Shown piece after piece: positions 1-5,596 of a stretch of 20,194 nt of DNA. Under the pieces are notes generated by a model, which saw only the letters and a program-made list of their open reading frames with translations, had not been told where the DNA came from and did no database searches. The position numbers and the translations under genes are program-made. The DNA lies in the IMG/VR virus record IMGVR_UViG_3300043446_004370, positions 1 to 20,194 of that record, one strand, 5' to 3'. Every line of letters begins with the position of its first letter. Within the stretch, counting starts at the first letter, position 1. This stretch comes from a virus.

Positions 1-379
1 AGAGGACGTTCTCGATCTCGATGTCCTCGCGCAGGTAGTCGAGCAGGTTGATCAGCGCGGTGTTCTGCACCGGCGTGTAACCCGAGCCGTGAATGCCGAG
101 CAGCTTGTGGTTGTCGCTGCGGACGATGGCGCAGTGCTCGGAGGACTGCAGCGGGCCATCGGGGCCCATGAAGAAGGCGGGGCGCTTGTCGGCAGTCCAG
201 TCGAGGCCGGCGATGGCGAATGCCTCGCAGGCGGAGACGTTCTCGGGGACCATCGTGCCGACGCGGCCAATGAGCGGGTTCACGGCGTAGCCCTTGTCGC
301 GGTAGCGGCCGTGAACCATGGGACCGACACCATCAGAGGCGTAGGCGGTCGTGACGCGGTTGGTGCTGCTGAGAGTCAT
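1..379 (-). CDS. DUF932 phage/plasmid-like protein (C-terminus cut by window edge)
   Basis: The reading frame is open from ATG 379 to the left edge, giving 126 residues and no stop. It shows the N-terminal pattern I know from DUF932 (phage/plasmid-like protein) members: an 'LIGR..TMVPENV' segment near residues 36-50, 'AGLDWT' followed by 'KRPAFF', then 'IVRSDN...LLGIHGSGYTPVQN'. The family is common on phages and plasmids and has no settled biochemical role. An ATG also lies 6 nt upstream (385), but AAGGA sits 8 nt before ATG 379 and only 2 nt before ATG 385, so 379 is preferred. It is the last visible gene of the leftward operon and seems to have its own promoter (480-508) and a 100-nt leader with a perfect 6-bp hairpin at 436-453. 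The family call is fairly sure; function is unknown. Confidence 0.8.
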   Translation of the reverse strand, partial: MTLSSTNRVTTAYASDGVGPMVHGRYRDKGYAVNPLIGRVGTMVPENVSACEAFAIAGLDWTADKRPAFFMGPDGPLQSSEHCAIVRSDNHKLLGIHGSGYTPVQNTALINLLDYLREDIEIENVL

Positions 380-479
380 TTGCATAGTCCTTGTTGAGAA
401 TCGGCAGAGCGCCGGTGTGGATGACGTGCGTTAAGCCGAGGCGCACCCCTCGGGAGGTCGGCTGTGCGGGCCTGGTTGG

Positions 480-508
480 AGCGTAGGGCGGTTGAGCTGG
501 AGGGTCAA
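480..508 (-). promoter_or_regulatory. Candidate promoter for the DUF932 gene
   Basis: On the minus strand TTGACC (503-508) is followed after 17 nt by TACGCT (480-485). The -35 hexamer is part of the recurring motif CTGAATAGGTTGACC and abuts the stop codon of the upstream gene at 510-512. Transcription would start near 473 and leave a leader of about 95 nt before ATG 379. The -10 match is moderate (4 of 6). Confidence 0.4.
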
Positions 509-509
509 C

Positions 510-863
510 CTATTCAGGACAGGACGGCGTCGCGTACAGAACCCGGCGCTTAGCCGGGGCGTTGGGGTAGGGGTCCGGCGTGGGGACGCCGGCGTCCAGC
601 GCGTCGTAGTGGTAGAAAGCGCTGTGCCACTCGCGGTAGGCGGGGACGTCCTCGGGGAAGGGGTAGTCCGCGGCCTCCCAGTCGGACTCGGGTGTGCCGT
701 CGGGGGCGAACCAGCCACCCTCGTCGGCTGTCCAGCCCGCGTCGTGGCGCGCCCAGGCGATGCGCTCGTCTTCGGCCATGGCGGCCTCGACGGCAGGGAG
801 GTGCGTGTACCAGGAGTCGCCAACCTTGGCGGCCATGGCGAGGTTGAAGGAAGGGTCAGTCAT
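510..863 (-). CDS. Hypothetical acidic phage protein
   Basis: A 117-residue protein rich in Trp, Asp, Glu and Pro, with no motif I recognise. The middle reads 'DAGWTADEGGWFAPDGTPESDWEAADYPFPEDVPAY', split here only by turn-like proline and glycine, and the composition is strongly acidic; the C-terminus is basic. There are no membrane segments. ATG 869 is also in frame, but GGAG lies 8 nt before ATG 863 and only 2 nt before 869, so 863 is chosen. Its start overlaps the end of the HNH gene by 8 nt (ATGACTGA), which suggests translational coupling. The function is unknown. The gene is believable because of the ribosome-binding site, the gene-like composition and its exact fit in the operon. Confidence 0.7.
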   Translation of the reverse strand: MTDPSFNLAMAAKVGDSWYTHLPAVEAAMAEDERIAWARHDAGWTADEGGWFAPDGTPESDWEAADYPFPEDVPAYREWHSAFYHYDALDAGVPTPDPYPNAPAKRRVLYATPSCPE

Positions 864-1350
864 CCACATGTCTCCAAATGCGCTTTAGAACGATCTGGCT
901 GATTAGCCCTTGAGTTACCCCGTATTGTTGCGCCAACTTTGGAGTTGATGTGCTGCCAGACGCGTATAAAGCACGTATTTCACGCACTAAACTGTCGCTT
1001 AGTTTAGCTTTGCAATTACGCGTACCTTTGGCGCCTGACTTCTTGCGGCGGCCTCGGATAATCATATCGTGTTGATTATCCAAATGCGTGCCAAGCTCAA
1101 GGTGCAGTGGATTGCAACATTTTGGGTTGTCACACTTGTGCCGAATGACAAGTCCCTCTGGGATTGTTCCGTGAGCGAACATCCAGGCAAGGCGATGTGC
1201 TAAATAATTCCGCTTGTTGGCTCTGACTATGGCGTAACCACCTTTGTGCGAGATGGGACCAGTCCACTCCCAGCACAAGCCCGCAGGACCTGCTTCAACC
1301 CGGCTCCAGAATCGCCACCAGTTTGGTGATGCCGTTAAAAGATCACTCAT
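856..1350 (-). CDS. HNH homing-type endonuclease with C-terminal HTH
   Basis: A 164-residue free-standing HNH endonuclease that would make site-specific cuts in DNA lacking the gene. Residues 50-100 carry the HNH core: 'AHRLAWMFAHG', then His71 in 'RHKCDN', Asn80 and His83 in 'CCNPLHL', and 'GTHLDNQHDM'. Cys73 and Cys78 may bind zinc. Residues 113-160 form a helix-turn-helix-like tail ('VREIRALYASG...LAQQYGVTQGLISQI') that is also found in the HNH gene at 9099-9635. ATG 1350 overlaps the stop of the upstream gene (ATGA), and its own stop overlaps the next start by 8 nt, so it is inserted without breaking the operon. GC is lower than its neighbours (about 50% at 901-960 by hand count), consistent with transfer. 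Confidence 0.88.
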   Translation of the reverse strand: MSDLLTASPNWWRFWSRVEAGPAGLCWEWTGPISHKGGYAIVRANKRNYLAHRLAWMFAHGTIPEGLVIRHKCDNPKCCNPLHLELGTHLDNQHDMIIRGRRKKSGAKGTRNCKAKLSDSLVREIRALYASGSTSTPKLAQQYGVTQGLISQIVLKRIWRHVDD

Positions 1351-1604
1351 TCTCCTAAGTGCATTAGATGGGCTTCGAGGTAATCACGCACTGAGCATAG
1401 ATGTGCAATCTGTACGTCTCGCTGCGTGCGTGCTTTGTAGTAGGCGTCACTGCCTTGAGGGTAGTAATCTCTTCCGTTCATTTCGATTGCTTGAAAGGCG
1501 CGGAGCGTTTCCTGCAACTTCGCGTAGGCCGCTTGATAGCCCTCGGTGAGCATTGCGCGGCTGGTGCCGTTCAGGTGGACGGAGGGGAGGGTGAGGTCAG
1601 TCAT
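1347..1604 (-). CDS. Small hypothetical phage protein
   Basis: An 85-residue, mostly helical protein of unknown function. The central part ('MLTEGYQAAYAKLQETLRAFQAIEMN') looks like an amphipathic helix, followed by 'GRDYYPQGSDAYYKARTQRD' and a second helix near the C-terminus. A GTG directly before ATG 1604 is possible but less likely, because ATG 1604 overlaps the previous stop in the coupling arrangement TGATG. The end overlaps the HNH start by ATGA. The 3' half has reduced GC, like the adjacent HNH gene, perhaps because it was carried along with it. The gene is supported by its overlaps on both sides; no family was recognised. Confidence 0.7.
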   Translation of the reverse strand: MTDLTLPSVHLNGTSRAMLTEGYQAAYAKLQETLRAFQAIEMNGRDYYPQGSDAYYKARTQRDVQIAHLCSVRDYLEAHLMHLGE

Positions 1605-1807
1605 CACAGCGGTGCATCCACGTAGAAGTAAGAACCGGGGCCGAAGTCCCGCAGCAGCTCAGGAAAGGCGGTGTTGAGCCGCTCTCGGTTGCGGGCGTCG
1701 CCGGCGAACCAGGCGCGGGCAAGGCGCTCGCAGAAGCCGCCGCCGTTGCGCTCAATTGCGACCCAGGTGCGGTGCAGCTGGGTGTGGGTCAGGGTGGTGG
1801 TTGTCAT
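1604..1807 (-). CDS. Small hypothetical phage protein
   Basis: A 67-residue protein of unknown function, with a likely helical N-terminal half ('LHRTWVAIERNGGGFCERLARAWFAG') and a short C-terminal part ending 'FGPGSYFYVDAPL'. The aromatic 'GSYFYVD' close to the C-terminus may be a beta strand. It starts in an ATGA overlap with the gene at 1804-1968 and ends in a TGATG overlap with the next gene, so it is probably translated by coupling; no Shine-Dalgarno sequence is visible. Similar small proteins are common in phage accessory operons, but I cannot name a family. Confidence 0.68.
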   Translation of the reverse strand: MTTTTLTHTQLHRTWVAIERNGGGFCERLARAWFAGDARNRERLNTAFPELLRDFGPGSYFYVDAPL

Positions 1808-1968
1808 GAGGTGGGTTCGGGATACAGGTGGGAGAGCAGTTCAGAGACAACGGACTCGTAGAAGTCACATTTGATCGGGTTTTGAGCTGTCACCTGGGCG
1901 TTATCGGCAGCGCGGATGCACGCCAGCACCCAGCGGATCTGGGCCGGACTTAGTACGACTTCCCTCAT
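1804..1968 (-). CDS. Very small hypothetical protein (54 aa)
   Basis: A short frame encoding 54 residues, starting 'MREVVLSPAQIRWVLACIRAA' and ending 'LLSHLYPEPTS'. It is believable despite its size. Its ATG overlaps the stop of the upstream gene (ATGA at 1965-1968), its own stop overlaps the next ATG in the same way (1804-1807), and it fills what would otherwise be a 157-nt hole in a closely packed operon. The sequence is helical, without Cys clusters or membrane segments. No family was recognised. Confidence 0.6.
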   Translation of the reverse strand: MREVVLSPAQIRWVLACIRAADNAQVTAQNPIKCDFYESVVSELLSHLYPEPTS

Positions 1969-2324
1969 GCCACGGCCTCCGTGATGGCGGTGTAGTACGT
2001 CGGGTTGTTCTCAGCGACGCCGTGCGACTGCTCCCACTTCTGGGTGACTTGCAGCGCCTGCATCTCGCGCTCGGTCTCGGCGGAGTAGGTCCAGCGGCTG
2101 CGCTCCTTGAGCACACAGCGGACAGCACCCAGCTCGACGGAGCTGAGGCCCTGGCGCTGCATGTGCTTCAGCAGCCAGGCGCGCTCGGTGTCGTATTGAG
2201 CGGTGAGCTCCTGTATCTGGAGCTGTAAAGCGCGGGCGGCGGCTAGGTGCTTGCCGACGTCGCCCGCAGGCGTGTAGGCGCGTTTGCGCTTCGGCGCAGT
2301 GCGTCGGGAAAGAGTTGCAGTCAC
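1965..2324 (-). CDS. Hypothetical coiled-coil phage protein
   Basis: A 119-residue protein. After a basic N-terminus ('RRTAPKRKRAYTPAG') comes a predicted coiled-coil helix at about residues 25-58 ('HLAAARALQLQIQELTAQYD' and onward), then a compact C-terminal part with 'VLKERSRWTYSAETEREMQAL' and 'NNPTYYTAIT'. The basic head plus coiled coil would fit a nucleic-acid-associated protein, but that is only an inference. The start is GTG 2324 with no clear ribosome-binding site; no better start is available. It overlaps the following gene by ATGA. A DUF-like or Gam-like relationship was considered and cannot be supported by eye. Confidence 0.65.
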   Translation of the reverse strand: MTATLSRRTAPKRKRAYTPAGDVGKHLAAARALQLQIQELTAQYDTERAWLLKHMQRQGLSSVELGAVRCVLKERSRWTYSAETEREMQALQVTQKWEQSHGVAENNPTYYTAITEAVA

Positions 2325-2365
2325 AGCGGAGAGAGGATGAGAAGGATGTGAGCCACGAAGCGGGC

Positions 2366-2617
2366 TCAGTAGTCGGTGTCGTACGCGTCGGAGACGTCCT
2401 CGGGGAGTGTCGCCTCGGTGGGCTCGACGAGGTACTGCTGCACCGTGTAAGGGTCGGCCCGAAGGGCGTACGCCTCCATGAGCTGGTCCGCTTCGTCGGC
2501 GGATTGGGCCCAGTGTTCGTGCTCCCAGTCGTCCGACAGGAAGTGCCAGACGGCGACGAGCTCGGGGGCCGGAGCTGGGTCAGGGGGCGCCATGGGGCGT
2601 GGATCGAGGCATGTCAT
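2366..2617 (-). CDS. Small acidic hypothetical protein
   Basis: An 83-residue protein of unknown function: a proline-rich start ('MAPPDPAPAP' at residue 9), then 'LVAVWHFLSDDWEHEHWAQSADEADQLMEAYALRADPYTVQQY' as the likely folded part, and an acidic tail ending 'DAYDTDY'. The frame stays open much further upstream, but that part is arginine- and proline-rich noise. ATG 2617 is chosen because it overlaps the stop of the preceding frame (ATGA at 2614-2617). The conserved-looking tryptophans and acidic residues resemble many small phage early proteins. Confidence 0.62.
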   Translation of the reverse strand: MTCLDPRPMAPPDPAPAPELVAVWHFLSDDWEHEHWAQSADEADQLMEAYALRADPYTVQQYLVEPTEATLPEDVSDAYDTDY

Positions 2618-2763
2618 GGCCCGGGGAACTGGGTGAGGGTCTGAGCGGGCGGCAACGAAGCGGGCGCCGAAGGCGCACGGCGGCCGTAGTCGATGGCCAT
2701 GCCCGCAAGCGCGAGGCCGAGGCACAGGCCCCAGACGTATTCGGCGAGCTGCCAGGGCGGCAT
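2614..2763 (-). CDS. Small predicted membrane protein
   Basis: A 49-residue frame starting 'MPPWQLAEYV'. It contains one likely transmembrane helix at about residues 6-24 ('AEYVWGLCLGLALAGMAI'), followed by 'DYGRRAPSAP', so the basic, proline-rich tail probably faces the cytoplasm. It would be a single-pass inner-membrane protein of unknown role. An upstream in-frame ATG at 2814 would add 17 arginine-rich residues that look non-coding, so 2763 is preferred. The stop overlaps the next gene by ATGA. A promoter-like motif lies just upstream (2793-2821). Confidence is limited by its length. Confidence 0.5.
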   Translation of the reverse strand: MPPWQLAEYVWGLCLGLALAGMAIDYGRRAPSAPASLPPAQTLTQFPGP

Positions 2764-2792
2764 AGGGGTGGAACGGCGACGGGTACGTCTGC

Positions 2793-2821
2793 AGTGTGGG
2801 GTGGAACGGGGCATAGGTCAA
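2793..2821 (-). promoter_or_regulatory. Candidate promoter with the recurring GATTTGGTTGACC motif
   Basis: The minus strand carries CTGATTTGGTTGACC, with TTGACC at 2816-2821. A weak -10-like CACACT (2793-2798) follows after 17 nt. It lies in the 74-nt gap between the stop at 2838 and the small membrane protein start at 2763. The -35 side matches other copies in the window well, the -10 side poorly. Confidence 0.3.
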
Positions 2822-2837
2822 CCAAATCAGGAACAGG

Positions 2838-3566
2838 TCAAACGCCGACAAACGAAGCGCCACGGCCGTGGGCCTCGACGTAGATGTCGGTCTTGGCGCC
2901 GTCGCACAGGCGGCAGGTCAGGCATTGCGCCTGGGAGTCGGGCGCGGTCGCTGGGCACAGCTTGCCGCTGGTGGCGGCAGCACCCTGAGGCACCACGGCG
3001 AACGTGCGCCAGCCGGCCGCTGACGCGGCCAGGTAGTCGGCGAAGCTGTCGCAGCTGGCTTGGAACAGGCCGCGGGCCCACTGCGCCCAGGCGTATCGCC
3101 ACTGGTGGGTGTAGCCGGTATGGCCGTCGGCCAGCGCGTTCAAGTCGCGCACCACGGACTCGTGGAGGATGGCCGGGTCGCCGTAGCTGCCCCAGCGGAT
3201 GCGGCGGCCACGGAGATGGTGAGCGTGCTCGGGTGACCAGTCGGGATAGCTGCCACGGGCGAAGGCACGCCAGACGGCAGCCACACTCTTGGGAACGTCC
3301 ACGTAGCAGGAGCGGACCCAGCGGCCGAGCTCGGTGACCCAGCGGCGGCGGTGCGGGCAGTCGCCACAGATCGTGCGGTCGGCGCCGGTGGCGATGGCTT
3401 CGCTCGGGTGCATGTCCGGGCGGATGATGAACACCTGCGCCATGTCGCCGGTCTTGGCGTTGATGCTGCGCAGGGTCAGCACCGCCACAAAGGGGGATCC
3501 GTCGATCGGGGATAGGCCCCGGTCGATCACGAAGCCGCGCAAGGCGCGGCGGGGTTTGCGAGTCAT
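2838..3566 (-). CDS. Conserved phage protein with two cysteine clusters
   Basis: A 242-residue protein of a type I have seen in phages and plasmids but cannot assign a function. Features in order: a strand-rich N-terminus; 'ICGDCPHRRR' (Cys67, Cys70) followed by 'SCYVDV' (Cys87); 'RRIRWGSYGDPA' near 121-132; 'GYTHQW' at 151-156; 'AAGWRTFAVVP' at 183-193; and a C-terminal cluster with Cys204, Cys215, Cys218 and Cys221 ('CLTCRLCDG'). The spacing suggests metal or iron-sulfur binding. The frame is open upstream to 3800, but that part is a shadow of the neighbouring gene; ATG 3566 lies 4 nt after the neighbour's stop. Lack of a CxxxCxxC signature argues against radical SAM. Confidence 0.75.
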   Translation of the reverse strand: MTRKPRRALRGFVIDRGLSPIDGSPFVAVLTLRSINAKTGDMAQVFIIRPDMHPSEAIATGADRTICGDCPHRRRWVTELGRWVRSCYVDVPKSVAAVWRAFARGSYPDWSPEHAHHLRGRRIRWGSYGDPAILHESVVRDLNALADGHTGYTHQWRYAWAQWARGLFQASCDSFADYLAASAAGWRTFAVVPQGAAATSGKLCPATAPDSQAQCLTCRLCDGAKTDIYVEAHGRGASFVGV

Positions 3567-3570
3567 GGCG

Positions 3571-4005
3571 TCAGTCCAGGGCGTAGTGGAACCAGCCGTA
3601 GCCGGGACGGAACACGTAGAGGTGCTCACAACCGTGGTCGCGCCAGAACGCTTCGTAGTCGGCGCTGGTCTGAGGGGGTTGGGCGTAGGTGTCCACGCCG
3701 GCGCCGCACCACGGGCCAATGCCGCGCTCGTGGTGGTAGAGCGGTTGCGGGTCGCGGAGCGCCGTGCGCGGGGCATCGAAGTCGGCGCGGCCATTGGCAT
3801 CGCGGGTGTAGTCGCTATCCCACGTCTCCGGGGTACGGAGCGATGACATAGAGCCCGGGCGGATCAGGGCTTGAACCTTGCGGACTGAGCCGTAGTGCTC
3901 CTCGAGGATGGGGAGCTGGTGGCCGGGACTTCCGTCCCAGTGGCAATAGACGGCGCGCACCTTGCCCGAAGGCAGGGCGTAGCCGATGGCGGAACGAGTG
4001 GCCAT
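3571..4005 (-). CDS. Conserved phage hypothetical protein (MATRSAIG family)
   Basis: A 144-residue protein starting 'MATRSAIGYALPSGKVRAVYCHWDG' in two blocks, with 'ILEEHYGSVRKVQALI' next and a C-terminal 'HLYVFRPGYGWFHYALD'. I recognise this arrangement (ATRSAIG, then Y-CHWDG, then LxxHY) from many phage accessory proteins, all without known function. No catalytic motif is visible. ATG 4005 is directly preceded by a leader repeat shared with the start of the gene at 5519, which supports this start even though no Shine-Dalgarno sequence is evident. The next gene begins 4 nt after its stop, so the two are probably co-transcribed. Confidence 0.8.
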   Translation of the reverse strand: MATRSAIGYALPSGKVRAVYCHWDGSPGHQLPILEEHYGSVRKVQALIRPGSMSSLRTPETWDSDYTRDANGRADFDAPRTALRDPQPLYHHERGIGPWCGAGVDTYAQPPQTSADYEAFWRDHGCEHLYVFRPGYGWFHYALD

Positions 4006-4037
4006 TGCTGAGAACTCACAGCTTGAGAGGGATGGAG
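4003..4037 (-). repeat. Leader repeat, copy 1
   Basis: The 17-nt sequence CCTCTCAAGCTGTGAGT (4014-4030, minus strand) is identical to 5526-5542. Similarity extends over about 33 nt, from TCCATCC upstream to CAGCAATG at the start codon. It sits immediately before the start of the gene at 3571-4005. A GC-rich hairpin region precedes both copies. Confidence 0.75.
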
Positions 4038-4095
4038 CGCGAAGCGCCCAGGGGCCCGACCTCGGGGGGAGGAACGGGCTCGGGGGTGCATCAGC

Positions 4096-4395
4096 TCAGA
4101 TACGGGAGGCGATTAAGTCAGGCCGTTCGGCTTGGATGGCATCAGCGATTGCAGCCGTGGTATCGGCTGACCACTCGGTGTCAGCACCGTTACCCCAAAG
4201 GGCATCGGCAATGGCTTGCAGCAGCTGCTCACTGCGCTCGACAGAGAAGCCGTTCTCGGCGCCGATGCGGGCTATTTCAGAGTCGGAGAAGTTCTCGATC
4301 TGATTCCATTCGCCCTCTGAGAAGGCGTCGTCCGGGACGATGTAGCAAGTGTGCGCGGTCAGCATGGTGCCGCTGCGGTCGATAACGAGGGTCAT
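4096..4395 (-). CDS. Small hypothetical phage protein
   Basis: A 99-residue acidic protein of unknown function: 'MTLVIDRSGTML', then 'CYIVPDDAFSEGEWNQIENFSDSEIARIGAENGF', and a helical C-terminal half ('SEQLLQAIADALWGN' and 'TAAIADAIQAERPDL'). The frame is open further upstream, but ATG 4395 overlaps the stop of the preceding gene (ATGA at 4392-4395), so it is the likely start. There are no membrane segments or cysteine clusters. After its stop there is a gap of about 90 nt that holds GC-rich hairpins and the leader repeat of the next gene. Confidence 0.7.
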   Translation of the reverse strand: MTLVIDRSGTMLTAHTCYIVPDDAFSEGEWNQIENFSDSEIARIGAENGFSVERSEQLLQAIADALWGNGADTEWSADTTAAIADAIQAERPDLIASRI

Positions 4396-4679
4396 TGCGC
4401 GGTGGGGCAAAGAACGGAGTAGCCGCGGATGCGGCTGTAGCGGGTGGCGCAAGTGCTGCCTTCCTTGAAGACAGGAGTGATGCCGTTGGCTTTGCACCAG
4501 TTAGCGAAACGGCCGGCGTCACAGTCCTCTTCGAGGTAGACGAAGGCGCCGCGCTCGTAGGAGAACGGCGTGAACACCGAGCGCCAGTGCGGCCCGATGA
4601 TCCGGGCCAGGAAGGCTTTGGGGACCTTGACCCAGGCATGGCCGGGGTCGGCGTAGACGAGGAAGGTACGGGTCTTCAT
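4392..4679 (-). CDS. Conserved small phage protein (YADPGHAW type)
   Basis: A 95-residue protein with an N-terminal 'FLVYADPGHAWVKVPKAFLARI', a middle 'SYERGAFVYLEEDCDAGRF' and a C-terminal 'STCATRYSRIRGYSVL'. The order YADPGH-W, then EEDCDA, then the RSRIR-like segment is one I know from widespread phage hypothetical proteins; no function is established. AAGGAACTG with the core AGGAA lies 8 nt before ATG 4679, a good ribosome-binding site. A very similar TGACC/AGGAACTG leader precedes the gene starting at 5217. The end overlaps the next gene by ATGA. Confidence 0.8.
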   Translation of the reverse strand: MKTRTFLVYADPGHAWVKVPKAFLARIIGPHWRSVFTPFSYERGAFVYLEEDCDAGRFANWCKANGITPVFKEGSTCATRYSRIRGYSVLCPTAQ

Positions 4680-4699
4680 TCGTGCAGTTCCTTAATGGG

Positions 4700-4933
4700 T
4701 CAGAGGCGGACACGATGGCCGGCAGGGAGCTCGCGGTTACGGCGAGTCAGCTCCATGCCGTAGGTCGCGGCCTGATCGAGGTAGTAGCCCTCACGGGAGG
4801 GATTCCAGCCGCGCATACCGTCGGCCGCCTTGCGGCAGTCAGCGATGACATACCGCAGGCTGTATTGATCGAGAGTCCGGGCGTGGGACTCCCAGCGAGC
4901 GAAGTGCTCGGGTGTGGCGTGCTCGGTGATCAA
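4700..4933 (-). CDS. Small conserved-looking phage protein
   Basis: A 77-residue helical protein. The core reads 'LDQYSLRYVIADCRKAADGM', followed by 'REGYYLDQAATYGMELTRR'. The combination of an 'xCRxAxxxM' helix and 'GYYLDQAxTYGMEL' resembles short phage proteins I have seen repeatedly, without known function. ATG 4933 overlaps the stop of the upstream gene (ATGA at 4930-4933), and 20 nt separate its stop from the next start. It has no metal-binding or membrane features. Confidence 0.72.
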   Translation of the reverse strand: MITEHATPEHFARWESHARTLDQYSLRYVIADCRKAADGMRGWNPSREGYYLDQAATYGMELTRRNRELPAGHRVRL

Positions 4934-5217
4934 AAGTCTTCCTCCCAGGAATAGGTTTCAGGGAACTCGAATAGGTCGCCGTCTTGCGTCAGAAAGTGCC
5001 TCACGCCACCCACTTCGTGGCAGTAGTCGCTGAGGATGGAATCCCAGGCGTCCCAGTAGCACTCGCACTCCGGCCCCATAGAGAGATCGGAGACATCGGC
5101 GGCATTGACGCCGGCACATTCGACAGCTGCCGCGCCGTAGCAAGCAGCCCAGACTTGCGGGACATAGATCCCGTGGTGCCCGTCAACGATGCAGACGGGC
5201 TCGGTGAGAACGGTCAT
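4930..5217 (-). CDS. Small acidic phage hypothetical protein
   Basis: A 95-residue acidic protein: 'CIVDGHHGIYVPQVWAACYG', a middle 'SMGPECECYWDAWDSILSDY', and a C-terminal 'FLTQDGDLFEFPETYSWEEDF'. The 'DG-HGIYVPQ-A--YG' opening and 'YW-AW--IL' middle resemble a phage protein family of unknown role. The frame is open up to 5388, but ATG 5217 has AGGAA 8 nt upstream and fits the composition change. The leader shares a TGACC-AGGAACTG arrangement with that of the gene at 4679. The end overlaps the next gene by ATGA. Confidence 0.75.
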   Translation of the reverse strand: MTVLTEPVCIVDGHHGIYVPQVWAACYGAAAVECAGVNAADVSDLSMGPECECYWDAWDSILSDYCHEVGGVRHFLTQDGDLFEFPETYSWEEDF

Positions 5218-5237
5218 TTGCTCAGTTCCTGAATCGG

Positions 5238-5519
5238 TCAAACGAGCTCGCGGAGATGCGAGAAGCCAGGCACTTCGTGAGCCCAGGCAGGAGAGGGCAG
5301 GTTGCGCCGCAGCTCGTTGTAGAGGGACACGGTTATGCCCATGCGTTCGGCAAGGTAGGCGCACTCGCGCCAGATACCAGGCACGCAAAGGTGGCCGGCG
5401 TGACCTTCATCCCATGCGGCCACACGGGCTGGCACAGGGAGTTCCTCATCGACGAGGACGTACAAACGGCGCGGATTCCCGTTGGAATCGTTACTAGCGC
5501 AAAGGTGTTGAAAGTACAT
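5238..5519 (-). CDS. Small phage hypothetical protein (NDSNGNPRR type)
   Basis: A 93-residue protein starting 'MYFQHLCASNDSNGNPRRLYVLVDEE'-like in two blocks. The 'ASNDSNGNPRR-YV--D' opening is frequent among phage accessory proteins, function unknown. The C-terminal half has 'GIWRECAYLAERMGITVSLYNELRR', probably helical. An in-frame ATG at 5567 exists, but ATG 5519 is chosen because the same leader repeat is placed directly before the start at 4005. It is the first gene after the terminator of the putative non-coding RNA, so it may depend on read-through or on the leader repeat as its own control element. Confidence 0.72.
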   Translation of the reverse strand: MYFQHLCASNDSNGNPRRLYVLVDEELPVPARVAAWDEGHAGHLCVPGIWRECAYLAERMGITVSLYNELRRNLPSPAWAHEVPGFSHLRELV

Positions 5520-5548
5520 GCTGATACTCACAGCTTGAGAGGATGGAG
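5517..5548 (-). repeat. Leader repeat, copy 2
   Basis: Second copy of the element at 4003-4037: CCTCTCAAGCTGTGAGT at 5526-5542 (minus strand), with matching flanks TCCATCC and CAGCATG. Just upstream on the minus strand is a perfect 6-bp hairpin with a four-base loop (5546-5561). Confidence 0.75.
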
Positions 5549-5565
5549 GTGAAAACACCTCAGCC

Positions 5566-5596
5566 AAAAGACCCCCGGACGCAGCGCGCCAGGGGG
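5566..5596 (-). terminator. Rho-independent terminator at the 3' end of the putative ncRNA
   Basis: On the minus strand CCCCC-T-GG (5596-5589) pairs with CC-GGGGG (5578-5572), with one bulged T and a 10-nt loop, followed by TCTTTT (5571-5566). This is a classical hairpin plus U-run, reading leftward. Confidence 0.6.

Noticed and set aside
2618-2863. Upstream extension of the 2366-2617 frame to ATG 2863
   Set aside because: The added residues are proline- and arginine-rich noise overlapping another gene. ATG 2617 overlaps the previous stop by ATGA.
4682-5243. Plus-strand copies of CAGTTCCT-AAT-GGTCA (4682-4700 and 5222-5240) as members of the promoter motif
   Set aside because: They point opposite to the genes and are explained by the shared ribosome-binding-site leaders (AGGAACTG) of the two minus-strand genes.
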